64,000 nucleotides of DNA from Halobacillus sp. Marseille-P3879 (GCF_900240285.1 NZ_OESS01000002.1:1240001-1304000); one strand, 5' to 3'; shown: positions 26,115 to 35,606, counted from the first letter of the stretch. Made by a program: numbers and translations. Notes: generated from the sequence alone by a model not told the origin.

Positions 26115-27320
26115 CTAAAATAAATCCTCAAATTCGTTTTCTACTTTTTCATCAGCTTTTATTTCAACAATCTGCGTACCATTTACTGCATGATTGATTT
26201 CTTCTGTAAAATCTACATTTGATTCATAATAATTAGCATTTGTTCTAGTGGGCTTAGTCTTTGGTGCCTTAGGTACAAAAATTGTACAGCAGTCTTCATA
26301 CGGCAGTGTCGAGATGGTATACGTGTTAATTTTTTTTGAGATATCTATAATGTCTAGCTTGTCCATTGCAGCAAGTGGACGAAGGATTGGAAAGTTTGTA
26401 ACCTCGTTAATCGTATTCATGCTTTCCATAGTCTGGCTGGCCACCTGGCCCAAGCTTTCTCCTGTGGTCATTGAAAGTATTCCTCTCGCTTCCGCAATCT
26501 TTTCACTTATCCGCATCATCATGCGACGCATCACCGTCATACTGTACCCTTCAGGGATTTGCTGATGAATTTTTTGCTGAAGCTCAGTAAAAGGCACAAC
26601 ATGCACATTAATGCGATGACCATACTTCGCAAGTTCCCGTGTTAAGTCGAATACCTTCTGTTTTGCGCGCTCACTTGTAAATGGAGGAGAATGGAAGTGA
26701 ATAGCTTCGAGCTGTACACCTCTTTTCATCATCAAGTAACCTGCCACTGGACTATCAATCCCTCCGGATAATAACAATAATGACTGTCCTGAAGTTCCAA
26801 CCGGAAAACCGCCAGCACCAGGATAATCCTGAGCAGTGATGTATGCAGCATCATTTCGAACTTCTATCTTAATTTCTACGTCAGGCTGGTGAACATCTAC
26901 AGTCACTCCTTCGGTATGAGCAAGAATATGGCCTCCTACTCTATAGTTTAAGTCTTGAGAACCAATCGGGAAACTTTTATCCGCTCTTCTAGAAGAAACC
27001 TTAAATGTACCAGCCTCCGGGTCATCCTGAAAAGCGTATAAAGCAGCATCCTTGATTGCCTGTTCCTCCTTTTCTACCTTTACTGCAAAAGAGAGGGTGT
27101 GTATGCCAAAGACTTTCTGACATTCCTGCATAACTTTATGTGGATCTTCTCCATTCAATAACACATACATTCGATCTCTTTGCTTTCTCACTCGGGTGTG
27201 TTTAAATTGCTGACTTAGTTTTTTAATGAGATTATCTTGTAGCTTACGTTCAAAGTATTTCCGGTTTTTACCTTTGATTGCCATTTCCCCATAGCGAATT
27301 AGAATAGAATCGAAATTCAT
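26115..27320 (-). CDS. thiI: tRNA 4-thiouridine synthetase ThiI
   Basis: A 401-aa enzyme that adenylates and thiolates U8 of tRNAs. It has an NFLD/THUMP N-terminus (about 1-165, IRYGEMAIKGKNR) and a PP-loop ATPase with LLLLSGGIDSPVAGYL at about 185. It lacks the C-terminal rhodanese domain of E. coli ThiI, as in B. subtilis. Its ATG overlaps the nifZ stop (ATGA), so sulfur donor and acceptor are made together. The C-terminal PYEDCCTIF contains adjacent Cys that may take part in sulfur transfer. Confidence 0.96.
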   Translation of the reverse strand: MNFDSILIRYGEMAIKGKNRKYFERKLQDNLIKKLSQQFKHTRVRKQRDRMYVLLNGEDPHKVMQECQKVFGIHTLSFAVKVEKEEQAIKDAALYAFQDDPEAGTFKVSSRRADKSFPIGSQDLNYRVGGHILAHTEGVTVDVHQPDVEIKIEVRNDAAYITAQDYPGAGGFPVGTSGQSLLLLSGGIDSPVAGYLMMKRGVQLEAIHFHSPPFTSERAKQKVFDLTRELAKYGHRINVHVVPFTELQQKIHQQIPEGYSMTVMRRMMMRISEKIAEARGILSMTTGESLGQVASQTMESMNTINEVTNFPILRPLAAMDKLDIIDISKKINTYTISTLPYEDCCTIFVPKAPKTKPTRTNANYYESNVDFTEEINHAVNGTQIVEIKADEKVENEFEDLF

Positions 27321-28462
27321 GATTTATCTCCTTTACCTTTTAAATAGGCCACTGTTCGTTTAAAACTTTTTATAAATGCATCTGCTTCTGAACGATTATT
27401 TTGATAAGACAGACTTATTCTAAGTGCTGAGACCATAACTTCCTCAGAAACCCCGCAGGCCTGCAGGACGGCGCTTCGGTCCGGGTGCTTAGAAGAACAT
27501 GCAGATTTTGTTGAGATGTAGATCTCATCCTCCGCCAGTGCATGAACCATAACTTCCGGCTTTATCCCCGGCACTGACAAATTTAATATATGAGGTGCCC
27601 CATCTTCAGGAGAATTAATAACTACTCCATCTAACTGTTGGAGCTTTGTAAATAAGTAATTTCGAAGATTTCTCAATTCATTTACTTCCTCATTTTGTTT
27701 GATGTTGATTAATTGTAATGCCTTACTAAATGCGATCATCCCTGGAAGATTTTCAGTACCTGACCTGAGGTTCATTTCATGTCCACCACCATGAAAAAGC
27801 GGAAATAATTTGATACCTTCTCTTACGAATAACACTCCTGTTCCTTTAAATCCATGAATTTTATGGCCCGAAACAGTGAACAAATCTACTTTTGCTTTTT
27901 TTAATGACAAAGGTGTCTTCCCCTGCCCCTGCACATGGTCTACATGGAAATATGCTTTCGGAAAACGGGAAGTGATGTCGGCAATTTCTTTAATCGGCTG
28001 TATCGTTCCTAATTCATTGTTAACTGACATTATACTAATAAGGATGGTGTCTTTTCTAATTTCTTTCTCGATTTCTACAGGATCTACGTATCCATGACGG
28101 TCTACTTCGACATAGGTTACTTCAAAACCTAACTGCTCTAGACCCTTAAACGCTTCAATGACTGAGGGATGCTCTACACTTGAAGTAATTATATGCCTTC
28201 CCCTCGTTTGATGTTGAAGAGCTATTCCTTTAATAGCCAGGTTGTTCCCCTCCGTCCCCCCGGAGGTAAAAATAATTTCACGTTCTTTTACTTCCATCTG
28301 CTCCGCAATCTTTTTTCTGGTTTGAATCATTAACCTTTCTGCCTCTGCACCTAACGCGTGCGGAGAGGAAGGGTTAGCAAAATATCGACCAGATGCCTTT
28401 TGAAAAACTTCAAGAACTTCCGGGTATGGCTTTGTAGTTGCACTGTTATCAAAATAAATCAT
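27317..28462 (-). CDS. nifZ: Cysteine desulfurase dedicated to ThiI (NifZ/IscS-like)
   Basis: A 381-aa PLP enzyme taking sulfur from cysteine. The N-terminus MIYFDNSATTKPY, PLP Lys in VSGHKIHGFKGTGVLF and the active Cys loop STKSACSSKHPDRS are typical. Length equals B. subtilis NifZ. I use the ATG at 28462 with AAAGGAG eight bases upstream; an earlier start at 28498 lacks one. The 4-bp overlap with thiI supports direct sulfur hand-off to ThiI for s4U. Confidence 0.94.
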   Translation of the reverse strand: MIYFDNSATTKPYPEVLEVFQKASGRYFANPSSPHALGAEAERLMIQTRKKIAEQMEVKEREIIFTSGGTEGNNLAIKGIALQHQTRGRHIITSSVEHPSVIEAFKGLEQLGFEVTYVEVDRHGYVDPVEIEKEIRKDTILISIMSVNNELGTIQPIKEIADITSRFPKAYFHVDHVQGQGKTPLSLKKAKVDLFTVSGHKIHGFKGTGVLFVREGIKLFPLFHGGGHEMNLRSGTENLPGMIAFSKALQLINIKQNEEVNELRNLRNYLFTKLQQLDGVVINSPEDGAPHILNLSVPGIKPEVMVHALAEDEIYISTKSACSSKHPDRSAVLQACGVSEEVMVSALRISLSYQNNRSEADAFIKSFKRTVAYLKGKGDKS

Positions 28463-28539
28463 TTCCGTAACTCCTTTAATCATTACATAGCAATCCAATA
28501 TCTTATCACAATGTGATTAAATACGTCTAACTTGTACAA

Positions 28540-28570
28540 TAAAAGCTAGTATTCCCTTAAGAATACTAGC
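28540..28570 (-). terminator. Terminator after the ezrA-small protein unit
   Basis: GCTAGTATTC and GAATACTAGC make a perfect 10-bp stem followed by TTTTAT on the minus strand. Confidence 0.85.
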
Positions 28571-28584
28571 CTCATTTAATAGTA

Positions 28585-28914
28585 TTATTCAGATTGTGTT
28601 ATATCTAAGGCTTCTAAAAGAGTGTCTATACTCATCTTGCCGTCCTCGCTCATGTCAGCTGCCCAATCCGCTTTTATAACCTGACTGCCAATAACAGTAT
28701 CGGCCTTTTCCTTTTTATTCTTTTCCTGTGCAGCTTCCATAGAATCAAAATTACTGGAGACACCAACCGATCTGCGTTCAGAAAATGCAGGGGAATGAGC
28801 TGAACTATGACCGCTGCTGTTCATTCCTTTATCAACAGTAAAGAAAAGAATGAGCGTGGTTGTCCATATAAGAACAGCACTTCCACCTAAAAGGTATAAT
28901 ATTATTTTCTTCAT
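28585..28914 (-). CDS. Small single-pass membrane protein, function unknown
   Basis: A 109-aa protein: basic start MKK, one membrane helix (about 4-27), then a Ser/His-rich and charged extracellular or cytosolic part with EKNKKEKADTVIG. I do not recognise the family. It starts 12 bp after the ezrA stop and ends just before a terminator, so it is made with EzrA and may act at the division site or membrane. That link is inferred only from position. Confidence 0.65.
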   Translation of the reverse strand: MKKIILYLLGGSAVLIWTTTLILFFTVDKGMNSSGHSSAHSPAFSERRSVGVSSNFDSMEAAQEKNKKEKADTVIGSQVIKADWAADMSEDGKMSIDTLLEALDITQSE

Positions 28915-28926
28915 AGGGCGGGCACC

Positions 28927-30618
28927 TTATACAAGAACCTCTTCTTTATCTTCAATCCTGTTAACTGCACCAGGATCCACTTCTTCTATAGCTGCGGAAG
29001 CTCGTTCTAACGCTTCCTCATATTTGTAAGATCTGAAATCATTTTCAGCTTCCATTAATTTGGCAGCCACCAGTGGGTATTTACTGCGATAACGGTTTCC
29101 ATACTGAATAACTCGTTCAGCCATATAGGCCTGATGCAGAAGTTTCTTCGCTTGCTCGTTCACTTCTTCTGTCTGAGCTACGGCCGCCTCCAATTTGTCA
29201 TTTACCACATTCATATCTAGAGGTTGTTTCTCTAGACTTTCAAAAACGTCCTCAATGTTCTGACTGGCCTGCTGCATTCCTTCAAAAAACAAAGTTGGAA
29301 TGCCAGGAAGATTACTTCGTTTTAACCTTCGATCGGTGTCATTTATGAGTTGTTCCATTTCAGAAAGTTTGGATTTTGCTTCCAGTTCATCACTACGCAA
29401 ATTCTGAATCCTTTCGCTAAAGAGCTGATGACTTCCTTTAAGGTCTTCAAGTTCTGACATCATTCCATCCAGGTCATCTCGCAGTACAGTATAGGATGTT
29501 TGATTATCACTTAATTTCCTTTCAAAACTTAGATACTTTTTCTTCAACTGAGTCATTTTCTGAACAATATTCCTGTGGACTTCTGCGTCTTCACCCTCCA
29601 TTTGATAAGTCATCTGCAGATCCTCTAATTCATTGTTCGTAGCTTCCATCACTGATTCTAATTCTTCTAACAAACTTTTTAAAGATGGATGCTGCTGATC
29701 AACATAACTGTGGGCTAAAGCTTCTTTTTCGAGCGTTTGGTACATTTCCTGGATGCGCGGTTCGATTTCTTCAATCAGGTCCTGAACCCCTTCTTGGTTC
29801 CCCTTCTCCAATTGCTCTGCATTCGCGCTTAATTGTTCTTTGTAGTTTTCAATCTCAGTCTGAAACCCTAAATACTGAACACGATATCCTTCTTCATCCA
29901 TCTCTTTAATACCGCTGAGAAGTTCATCAAGCTGCTCCGGGATCTCTTTATTCGTTTTCTTAAAGCGGTCCGGAAAAAGATTAACTTCTTCATTTAGCAT
30001 TTCAAGTTTTTCTCTAATTATTTTTACAAGCTCACTCGCTTCGAGGTAATCACCTTGTGTAACCAGTTCTTCATATTCTTCTAAGTCTGCTTCGAGCCCT
30101 TTCATACGCTGTTCGAAAACTTCTGCTGCTTTTCCATATTGATGCCGGCTATGTAAAAGTGTTCTTTTCAGCTCTTTTAATTCAGGCACAATAGCTTCAA
30201 TCTCCATGCGGCTGCTCTTCTCAGAATCGAGAAGCATTTCCAACTCCTCAAGCATTTTGGAAATATCTTCTTCGGTACTTTGTAGTTTTTGTTCTGTATG
30301 GTTTAGTACCTTTCTAACTTTAGTCAGGCGGTACCGATCGGCAGCTTCTTCTGCATCGAATAAATCTTCTTCTAAGTCAGGAAGTTCTTTCGTAAGAATT
30401 TCATCCCATCGATTACGCCAGGATTCGAACCTTTCCTGGGTCTCTCCAGAGAGGTTGAGTGCTTTCACTCGAGACAACTCATCCGACACATTGCGATGCA
30501 TAATATCCATCTTCCAGCCTTCGAGTCTATCAACTTCATCGTACACTTTTTTACGCCAAATTAATCCAACGATAATCAGAGCAATTAATACCAAAATGCC
30601 CCCAATAACGTACCTCAT
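28927..30618 (-). CDS. ezrA: Septation ring formation regulator EzrA
   Basis: A 563-aa protein with one N-terminal membrane helix (about 3-21, with a basic KK after it) and spectrin-like coiled coils for the rest, the EzrA architecture (B. subtilis 562 aa). It inhibits misplaced FtsZ ring assembly and helps PBP1 shuttling. The ATG at 30618 follows AAGGAGG; the reading to 30666 has no support. It is divergent from hisJ, and followed by a small membrane gene. Confidence 0.95.
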   Translation of the reverse strand: MRYVIGGILVLIALIIVGLIWRKKVYDEVDRLEGWKMDIMHRNVSDELSRVKALNLSGETQERFESWRNRWDEILTKELPDLEEDLFDAEEAADRYRLTKVRKVLNHTEQKLQSTEEDISKMLEELEMLLDSEKSSRMEIEAIVPELKELKRTLLHSRHQYGKAAEVFEQRMKGLEADLEEYEELVTQGDYLEASELVKIIREKLEMLNEEVNLFPDRFKKTNKEIPEQLDELLSGIKEMDEEGYRVQYLGFQTEIENYKEQLSANAEQLEKGNQEGVQDLIEEIEPRIQEMYQTLEKEALAHSYVDQQHPSLKSLLEELESVMEATNNELEDLQMTYQMEGEDAEVHRNIVQKMTQLKKKYLSFERKLSDNQTSYTVLRDDLDGMMSELEDLKGSHQLFSERIQNLRSDELEAKSKLSEMEQLINDTDRRLKRSNLPGIPTLFFEGMQQASQNIEDVFESLEKQPLDMNVVNDKLEAAVAQTEEVNEQAKKLLHQAYMAERVIQYGNRYRSKYPLVAAKLMEAENDFRSYKYEEALERASAAIEEVDPGAVNRIEDKEEVLV

Positions 30619-30778
30619 AGACAGCCTCCTTACAATATCAACAATGGGAAGAACTATATCGTCCAAAATTAAAATTAGTTGTCTATTATGATACCATGAG
30701 AGAGACCTATTTGGCTAAAATATTTCAAATAAATTATTAGAATGACAATAAATTCAAGTACGAAAGGAGAACATCGTC

Positions 30779-31582
30779 ATGAACGACGGTCATATCCATA
30801 CACCCTATTGCCCACACGGTTCCAGCGAGCCCTTGAAATCTTACGTCGAAAGGGCTATCTCACACGGTTATACCTCAATCACATTTACAGAACACGCACC
30901 TTTGCCGGAAAAATTCATTGACCCTGTACCTGACCAGGACAGTGCAATGAAGACGGAGGACGTGGAAGATTACATCAGGGAAATTACTCAGCTAAAGAAG
31001 ACCTTCTCAAATGAGATTGACATTCGTTTAGGGTTTGAAGTGGACTATATTAACGGGTATGAAAGGGATACTGAAGACTTCCTTAATCATTACGGACCGT
31101 ATATGGATGACAGCATTCTCTCTGTTCATTTTTTAAAGCCTCAAAAGCAATGGTATTGTATTGACTTCAGCGCGGACATGTTCAAAATGGCAATGGAAGA
31201 TGCAGGTTCAATCCATAATCTATATCAACTTTACTTTGATACACTAGAGAAATCTGCCCTAGCAGACTTAGGAAATCATAAGCCATTAAGAATCGGTCAT
31301 ATGACTTTAATTAAAAAGTTTCAGTTATTATACGATCCCCCGGCAGATTGGCACAATAGAGCTGCTTCATTTTTAGACATAGTTAAGAAGCAAGGAATGA
31401 CCCTTGACTATAATGGGGCGGGGACACAAAAAGAGTACTGTTTAGAATCTTATCCGCCTCAGACAATCGCACGCCTTGCTTCTTCTAAGGGTATTCAATT
31501 AATTTATGGTTCTGATGCTCACCACCCTGCCGGATTAAATCAGGGGCTGGATAAAATAGAGCAGAGCCTTATCACGAGGTAA
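30779..31582 (+). CDS. hisJ: Histidinol-phosphatase, PHP family (HisJ)
   Basis: A 267-aa PHP-fold phosphatase for the penultimate step of histidine synthesis. The metal-site motifs DGHIHTPYCPHG (start), FTEHAPLP, LGFEVDY, SVHFL, RIGHMTL and YGSDAHHP are all present in order. AAAGGAG precedes the ATG. No other his gene is near, as in B. subtilis. Its 3' end overlaps the convergent refZ gene by 11 bp. Confidence 0.94.
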   Translation: MNDGHIHTPYCPHGSSEPLKSYVERAISHGYTSITFTEHAPLPEKFIDPVPDQDSAMKTEDVEDYIREITQLKKTFSNEIDIRLGFEVDYINGYERDTEDFLNHYGPYMDDSILSVHFLKPQKQWYCIDFSADMFKMAMEDAGSIHNLYQLYFDTLEKSALADLGNHKPLRIGHMTLIKKFQLLYDPPADWHNRAASFLDIVKKQGMTLDYNGAGTQKEYCLESYPPQTIARLASSKGIQLIYGSDAHHPAGLNQGLDKIEQSLITR

Positions 31583-32174
31583 CCGCTTTCATCGAAAATG
31601 CATCTTGTTTTTTCATCAATTCTGCATACGTTTGAATAAAATGATGGACTGATTCCTCAGATAAATAAAGACCCTCGAATTCCTGAGGCATCATGTGAGG
31701 CACATTTAACATGCCTTTAAACTGTAAAAGACACAACTTCTCTCGATAGGAAAGTTCTAATTTAGTATGCTTATTAAACAAGATCTGAGCCAACAAATGA
31801 TTTTCCTTGGCAAGATAAGTTACGAGCATCTCTTTAGCAAAGATCGTATTTAAAGAAAGCTCGCGGTAAACCAAACAAGATAGTTGATAATGAACCTGTT
31901 TATAATGTAAAATTCCCTTAATCAATTGTTGGAGATCTGTGTCTGATTGAGCTTTCGCTTCATGCTCAATCATTTCCAGGTAAGGCTCAAAATATTGAAT
32001 GGCTAAAGATTCAAATAAGCCTTGCTTACTTTTAAAGTAATAGTGAATTAAAGAAACATTGACTTTCGCTTTCTTTGCAATATCGCGGACAGAAGTACCG
32101 TTAAACCCATTACTATAAAACAAACTACAAGAAACATCCAACACTCGCTGCCTTGTATTCATTTCACGGTTCAT
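31572..32174 (-). CDS. refZ: RefZ, TetR-family DNA-binding FtsZ regulator
   Basis: A 200-aa TetR-fold protein: the HTH QRVLDVSCSLFYSNGFNGTS ... VRDIAKKAKVNVSLIHYYFKSKQGLF occupies about residues 8-55. Location between hisJ and the GAF-type reductase matches B. subtilis yttP/refZ, which binds sites near the origin and regulates FtsZ ring placement during sporulation. The start at 32174 follows GGGAGG; a second ATG four codons later is possible. The name rests on synteny as much as on sequence. Confidence 0.85.
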   Translation of the reverse strand: MNREMNTRQRVLDVSCSLFYSNGFNGTSVRDIAKKAKVNVSLIHYYFKSKQGLFESLAIQYFEPYLEMIEHEAKAQSDTDLQQLIKGILHYKQVHYQLSCLVYRELSLNTIFAKEMLVTYLAKENHLLAQILFNKHTKLELSYREKLCLLQFKGMLNVPHMMPQEFEGLYLSEESVHHFIQTYAELMKKQDAFSMKAVTS

Positions 32175-32297
32175 ATTTTGGATTCCTCCCTAATAGGAGA
32201 ATTCGCTTTTTTTAACACAATTCCTTTAAAAATCGTCCACCAATTCCCGACAACAGCCTGCGTGTTTTGTCGAATGTATAACGAGGAGGTTCTATTT

Positions 32298-32777
32298 ATG
32301 TTTCAATCTACACAATATAAAGGTACGAAAGAAGAACAATATCAATTATTAATTAAACAACTAGATGCTCTGCTTGATGGGGAATCTGATGAAATTGCCA
32401 ACTTATCAAATGCCTCTGCTTTATTAAACCAATTCTTAGAGGATGTTAATTGGGTAGGCTTTTATGTGTGGAAGCAGGACGAGCTAGTGCTTGGTCCATT
32501 TCAGGGGCTCCCCGCCTGTGTGAGAATTCCTTCCGGAAAGGGCGTGTGCGGCACGGCTGTCGCTGAAGCCAAAACTCAACGGATTGAAGATGTTCATGCT
32601 TTCCCAGGACACATTGCCTGTGATGCTGCAAGTCAGTCAGAGATCGTCGTACCCTTATTTAAAAATGGTGAAATTTACGGCGTGTTAGACATTGACAGTC
32701 CTTCCATTGGACGATTTGATGAAATCGATGAAGAGTTTTTAACCCAATTTGCAAAAACTCTTGAGAAACATATTTAA
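32298..32777 (+). CDS. ytsP: Free methionine-(R)-sulfoxide reductase, GAF domain (YtsP)
   Basis: A 159-aa single GAF domain of the fRMsr type that reduces free Met-R-sulfoxide. Family residues are visible: NWVGFYVWKQDELVLGPFQG, and three Cys in LPACVRIP, KGVCGTAVAEA and HIACDAASQSE, followed by VVPLFKNGEIYGVLDIDSP. I use the ATG at 32298 with GAGGAGG upstream; the frame remains open further back but without a ribosome site. Confidence 0.93.
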   Translation: MFQSTQYKGTKEEQYQLLIKQLDALLDGESDEIANLSNASALLNQFLEDVNWVGFYVWKQDELVLGPFQGLPACVRIPSGKGVCGTAVAEAKTQRIEDVHAFPGHIACDAASQSEIVVPLFKNGEIYGVLDIDSPSIGRFDEIDEEFLTQFAKTLEKHI

Positions 32778-32785
32778 TAAAAAAA

Positions 32786-32810
32786 ACGAGCAGACAGCTG
32801 CTCGTTTTTT
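32786..32810 (+). terminator. Terminator of ytsP
   Basis: ACGAGCAG-ACAG-CTGCTCGT followed by T6; an A run on the other side makes it usable in both directions. Confidence 0.93.
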
Positions 32811-32818
32811 ATTAACCC

Positions 32819-32848
32819 TTGACTTTTCTTCCTAAATTCTTATATAAT
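32819..32848 (+). promoter_or_regulatory. Sigma-A promoter of rpsD
   Basis: TTGACT (32819-32824), an 18-nt spacer and TATAAT (32843-32848), about 190 nt ahead of rpsD. Confidence 0.8.
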
Positions 32849-32854
32849 AGCCTT

Positions 32855-33037
32855 TGTGTAAAATAAATGGCAGCCTATGTGGAACCGGCGACTGTCTTCA
32901 TTTTATTCCTCAATTATGAGGTGCATCGTGTAACTCTCTGCTGCTGGAGCGATGGTGCATGAAAATAAAATGTGCAGCGTTCTCAGGAACACACTGTTTT
33001 TATTTTATGCAAAATAAAATAAAAGGAGGAAATACCT
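32855..33037 (+). promoter_or_regulatory. rpsD leader RNA (S4 autoregulatory element)
   Basis: A long untranslated leader with pairing arms CATTTTAT/ATAAAATG and TGCATCG/CGATGGTGCA around internal hairpins, ending at AAAAGGAGG. B. subtilis rpsD has a leader through which S4 represses its own synthesis. Position and arm arrangement fit that; the exact fold was not computed. Confidence 0.65.
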
Positions 33038-33640
33038 ATGGCACGTTACACAGGATCAACCTGGAAAAAATCACGTCGTTATGGCATTTCTTTAAGCGGA
33101 ACTGGTAAGGAACTGGACAAGCGCCCTTACGCTCCTGGACAACACGGTCCAAATCAACGTAAAAAACTATCTGAATTCGGACTTCAGCTTCAAGAGAAGC
33201 AGAAGCTTCGTTTTATGTACGGTTTGACTGAACGTCAATTCCGTCGTCTATTTGAAGAAGCAGGTAACATGAAAGGGATCCACGGTGAGAACTTCATGAT
33301 TCTTCTTGAATCTCGTCTGGATAACCTTGTTTACCGTTTAGGTTTGGCTCGTACGCGCGCACAGGCTCGTCAGCTGGTTAACCACGGTCACGTTACTGTA
33401 GATGGTGGTCGTGTAGACATTCCATCTTACCGTGTAAAGCCTGGTCAAACAATCGGTCTTCGCGAAAAATCTCAAAATCTGGATATCGTACAAGAAGCTG
33501 TTGAAGTAAACAACTTCGTACCAGAATATCTTACTTTTGATGAAGAAAAACGTGAAGGTTCTTACTCTCGTTACCCTGAGCGTTCTGAACTTCCTGCCGA
33601 AATCAACGAAGCTCTTATCGTTGAATTCTACTCTCGTTAA
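33038..33640 (+). CDS. rpsD: Ribosomal protein S4
   Basis: A 200-aa primary 16S rRNA-binding protein. The N-terminus [18 protein letters not shown] lacks the zinc-binding Cys set of some paralogues. The S4 RNA-binding domain [20 protein letters not shown] ... [17 protein letters not shown] lies at about residues 90-125. Codon use is strongly biased, as expected. AAAAGGAGG precedes the ATG. Confidence 0.98.
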   Translation: MARYTGSTWKKSRRYGISLSGTGKELDKRPYAPGQHGPNQRKKLSEFGLQLQEKQKLRFMYGLTERQFRRLFEEAGNMKGIHGENFMILLESRLDNLVYRLGLARTRAQARQLVNHGHVTVDGGRVDIPSYRVKPGQTIGLREKSQNLDIVQEAVEVNNFVPEYLTFDEEKREGSYSRYPERSELPAEINEALIVEFYSR

Positions 33641-33667
33641 TAGAGTTAGAATGTATATTGTAGCAGT

Positions 33668-33713
33668 AAAAGCCTTAGAAATGTTGTTAATTCAACTTTT
33701 CTGGGCTTTTTTT
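33668..33713 (+). terminator. Terminator of rpsD
   Basis: AAAAGCC and AGAAA pair with TTTTCT and GGCTTTT across a long loop, ending in a T run. Confidence 0.7.
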
Positions 33714-33923
33714 ATATTTAAGTATCTTTGAAAAAGAGAGTATATAATTAATTCAATCTGGGGAAATCTGGGGTTGATTATTAATCCGTGGACAGCTCGG
33801 CCTTTACACTAATTTATTATTCATGTTTCGTTAGCGTAGCATATAATTTATATGTGGATATGTTAACGATAATTGAAACAAACCAAACAATTATAATGCA
33901 GTAATGAATGGCTAATAGTTAAC

Positions 33924-34088
33924 CTATTTATCTCCTTTACTTATGAATACCCCGGCGGCCATCACAATAGCACCCAAAGCTAGTGATGCTATACAAATAT
34001 TTGTGATAACAGGCTCTAAATCATTTATTTTAGATACCCAATATACCAATGCTGACAAGATCATTAAAATCAAACCTACCCATTTCAT
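33924..34088 (-). CDS. Small two-helix membrane protein (54 aa)
   Basis: MKWVGLILMILSALVYW begins the first membrane helix and a second spans about 30-49, ending ISKGDK. AAGGGGTG lies five bases before the ATG at 34088. The family is unknown to me; similar tiny membrane proteins are common in Bacillaceae. Confidence 0.6.
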   Translation of the reverse strand: MKWVGLILMILSALVYWVSKINDLEPVITNICIASLALGAIVMAAGVFISKGDK

Positions 34089-34288
34089 TAAATCACCCCT
34101 TAACAAACCTTAGCTTGAATTTAATGTGTGAAATTATTTATTCCAATAAAAAAGAAGCTGCCACAATAACTCCTGAATTTAAACTCTTGCACACGATTGT
34201 TTAACAGTTAGATTCGGGAAAATCATAGTAAGTAAATTCATCTAAAATAAAACGGTTTTGCATTTTCTTACTGTTATTATTGCAGATT

Positions 34289-34474
34289 TTATCCGTGTTC
34301 TTGATTGTTGTTTTCCGCCCCGGTGTTTGTCTTTCTCTTATTGAGCACATATATGGCATTACCAGCCACCACTAATGCAAACACGGACACATACCCTATC
34401 GCAAATATGAGGTTTAGTTCACCTCGGACGATAAAAATTGCAATAAAAGTTCCAAGAAGTGCCGCTAGTGCCAT
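34289..34474 (-). CDS. Small two-helix membrane protein (61 aa)
   Basis: Two hydrophobic helices (about 2-18 and 20-45) and a polar tail KRKTNTGAENNNQEHG. The ATG at 34474 has GTGGAG about ten bases upstream. The frame stays open about 20 codons further (KIKREKKLVHSEWRLSV), preceded by AAAGGGTGAT, where the only possible start would be ATT; a longer protein cannot be excluded. It lies about 200 bp upstream of the other small membrane gene on the same strand. Confidence 0.55.
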   Translation of the reverse strand: MALAALLGTFIAIFIVRGELNLIFAIGYVSVFALVVAGNAIYVLNKRKTNTGAENNNQEHG

Positions 34475-35009
34475 AACACTTAATCTCCACTCAGAATGTA
34501 CGAGTTTCTTTTCTCTCTTAATTTTTTTATCACCCTTTCACTCTTCCTTTATTCATGGGCTATAGCACCATTGACTGAGTATGTTAGTTTTCGTTGCTTA
34601 TAGAGGGGTTAGTAATTCCTAATTTAGAACTTCAACGAATTCCCTCATTCTCACTTACACATATTACATGTTAAAACTCATTTTCAAGATAATATTCATT
34701 TGAACTTAGTTGCGTCAGGAATACGCTGTTTATAAGGTTAAGTAAATTCATAAATAAAAGTCCCAGTTTCTCTATATTAAAATTGAGAAATTGGGACTTT
34801 AGTTGCTCTGTTAAAACGCCCGATTGTTTAACCTGCTTCTTTAAATACAAAACAATATGTCAGACCATAATATCCCCGGCAACCATAAACCGATCGCATT
34901 GTCTCTATCTACATTATACACCTAATTATAATTTATTTATAGACTACTCTTTCCATAATTCCTTTCCTATACTGTTATATACAAATCAAAAAATTAGAGG
35001 TGTACCCGT
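34475..35009. other. Intergenic region upstream of arr
   Basis: No gene was recognised. It contains one strong hairpin (34757-34800) and an AT-rich stretch before arr with a possible TATACTGTTATATA box around 34967-34980. Confidence 0.5.
34757..34800. terminator. Terminator-like hairpin
   Basis: AAAGTCCCA-G-TTTCTC pairs with GAGAAA-T-TGGGACTTT around a 12-nt loop. The minus-strand side has TTTTATTTATG after the stem. No gene is clearly attached on either side. Confidence 0.5.
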
Positions 35010-35426
35010 ATGAATAACAAAAATGATGTTTTAGATGATGGTCCTTTCTTTCATGGTACTAAAGCAAAACTAAAAATCGGAGATCTATTAGTACCCCAAC
35101 ACTTATCAAATTACCAAGACAAAAATTCTAACTATATATATTTCACTGCAACTTTAGATGCTGCTAAATGGGGTGCAGAATTAGCAGCATCTAAGTCAAA
35201 AGAAAGAATTTATATTGTAGAACCAGTAGGTGATTTCGAAAATGACCCGAACTTAACTGACAAAAAATTCCCCGGAAACCCTACACGTTCTTATAGGTCA
35301 AAATCACCTTTGAAAATAATAGCTGAATTAGGCTCATGGGAAAGACATTCCGATGAAGAAATAAACCATATGCTTATATCTTTAAAAAAATTACGTGAAC
35401 AAGGAAAAGCTGTAATAGACGATTAG
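35010..35426 (+). CDS. arr: Rifamycin ADP-ribosyltransferase (Arr family)
   Basis: A 138-aa enzyme that ADP-ribosylates rifampin at its ansa-chain hydroxyl, using NAD. Family landmarks run through the whole length: FFHGTKAKLKIGDLL, YIYFTATLDAAKWGAELAA, RIYIVEPVGDFENDPN and LTDKKFPGNPTRSYRS. AGAGGTG precedes the ATG. There is no integron or transposon context, so it looks like a resident chromosomal copy, as in several Bacillus species. An upstream AT-rich promoter is likely. Confidence 0.93.
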   Translation: MNNKNDVLDDGPFFHGTKAKLKIGDLLVPQHLSNYQDKNSNYIYFTATLDAAKWGAELAASKSKERIYIVEPVGDFENDPNLTDKKFPGNPTRSYRSKSPLKIIAELGSWERHSDEEINHMLISLKKLREQGKAVIDD

Positions 35427-35606
35427 CCTTTTACAGCTTTAAGTCATCACTTTAAAAACAAAAAATCAATTTACTTTTTACAATTGGTTTTCATTTTGGC
35501 ACTGGAATGAACTTGATAGACCTTAAGCGTCGCCCCGAATAGTAAAACTCTGTAAAAGAAGCTTATTCAATCTTTGATTTTTTGGACATAAAGGTGTTCA
35601 AGTTCT

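Noticed and set aside
28927-30618. Repetitive-looking charged stretches in ezrA as a repeat array
   Set aside because: They are ordinary coiled-coil heptads; no DNA-level repeat was seen.
34783-35013. Plus-strand 76-codon frame before arr
   Set aside because: It starts inside a hairpin, has no ribosome site and an unlikely composition.
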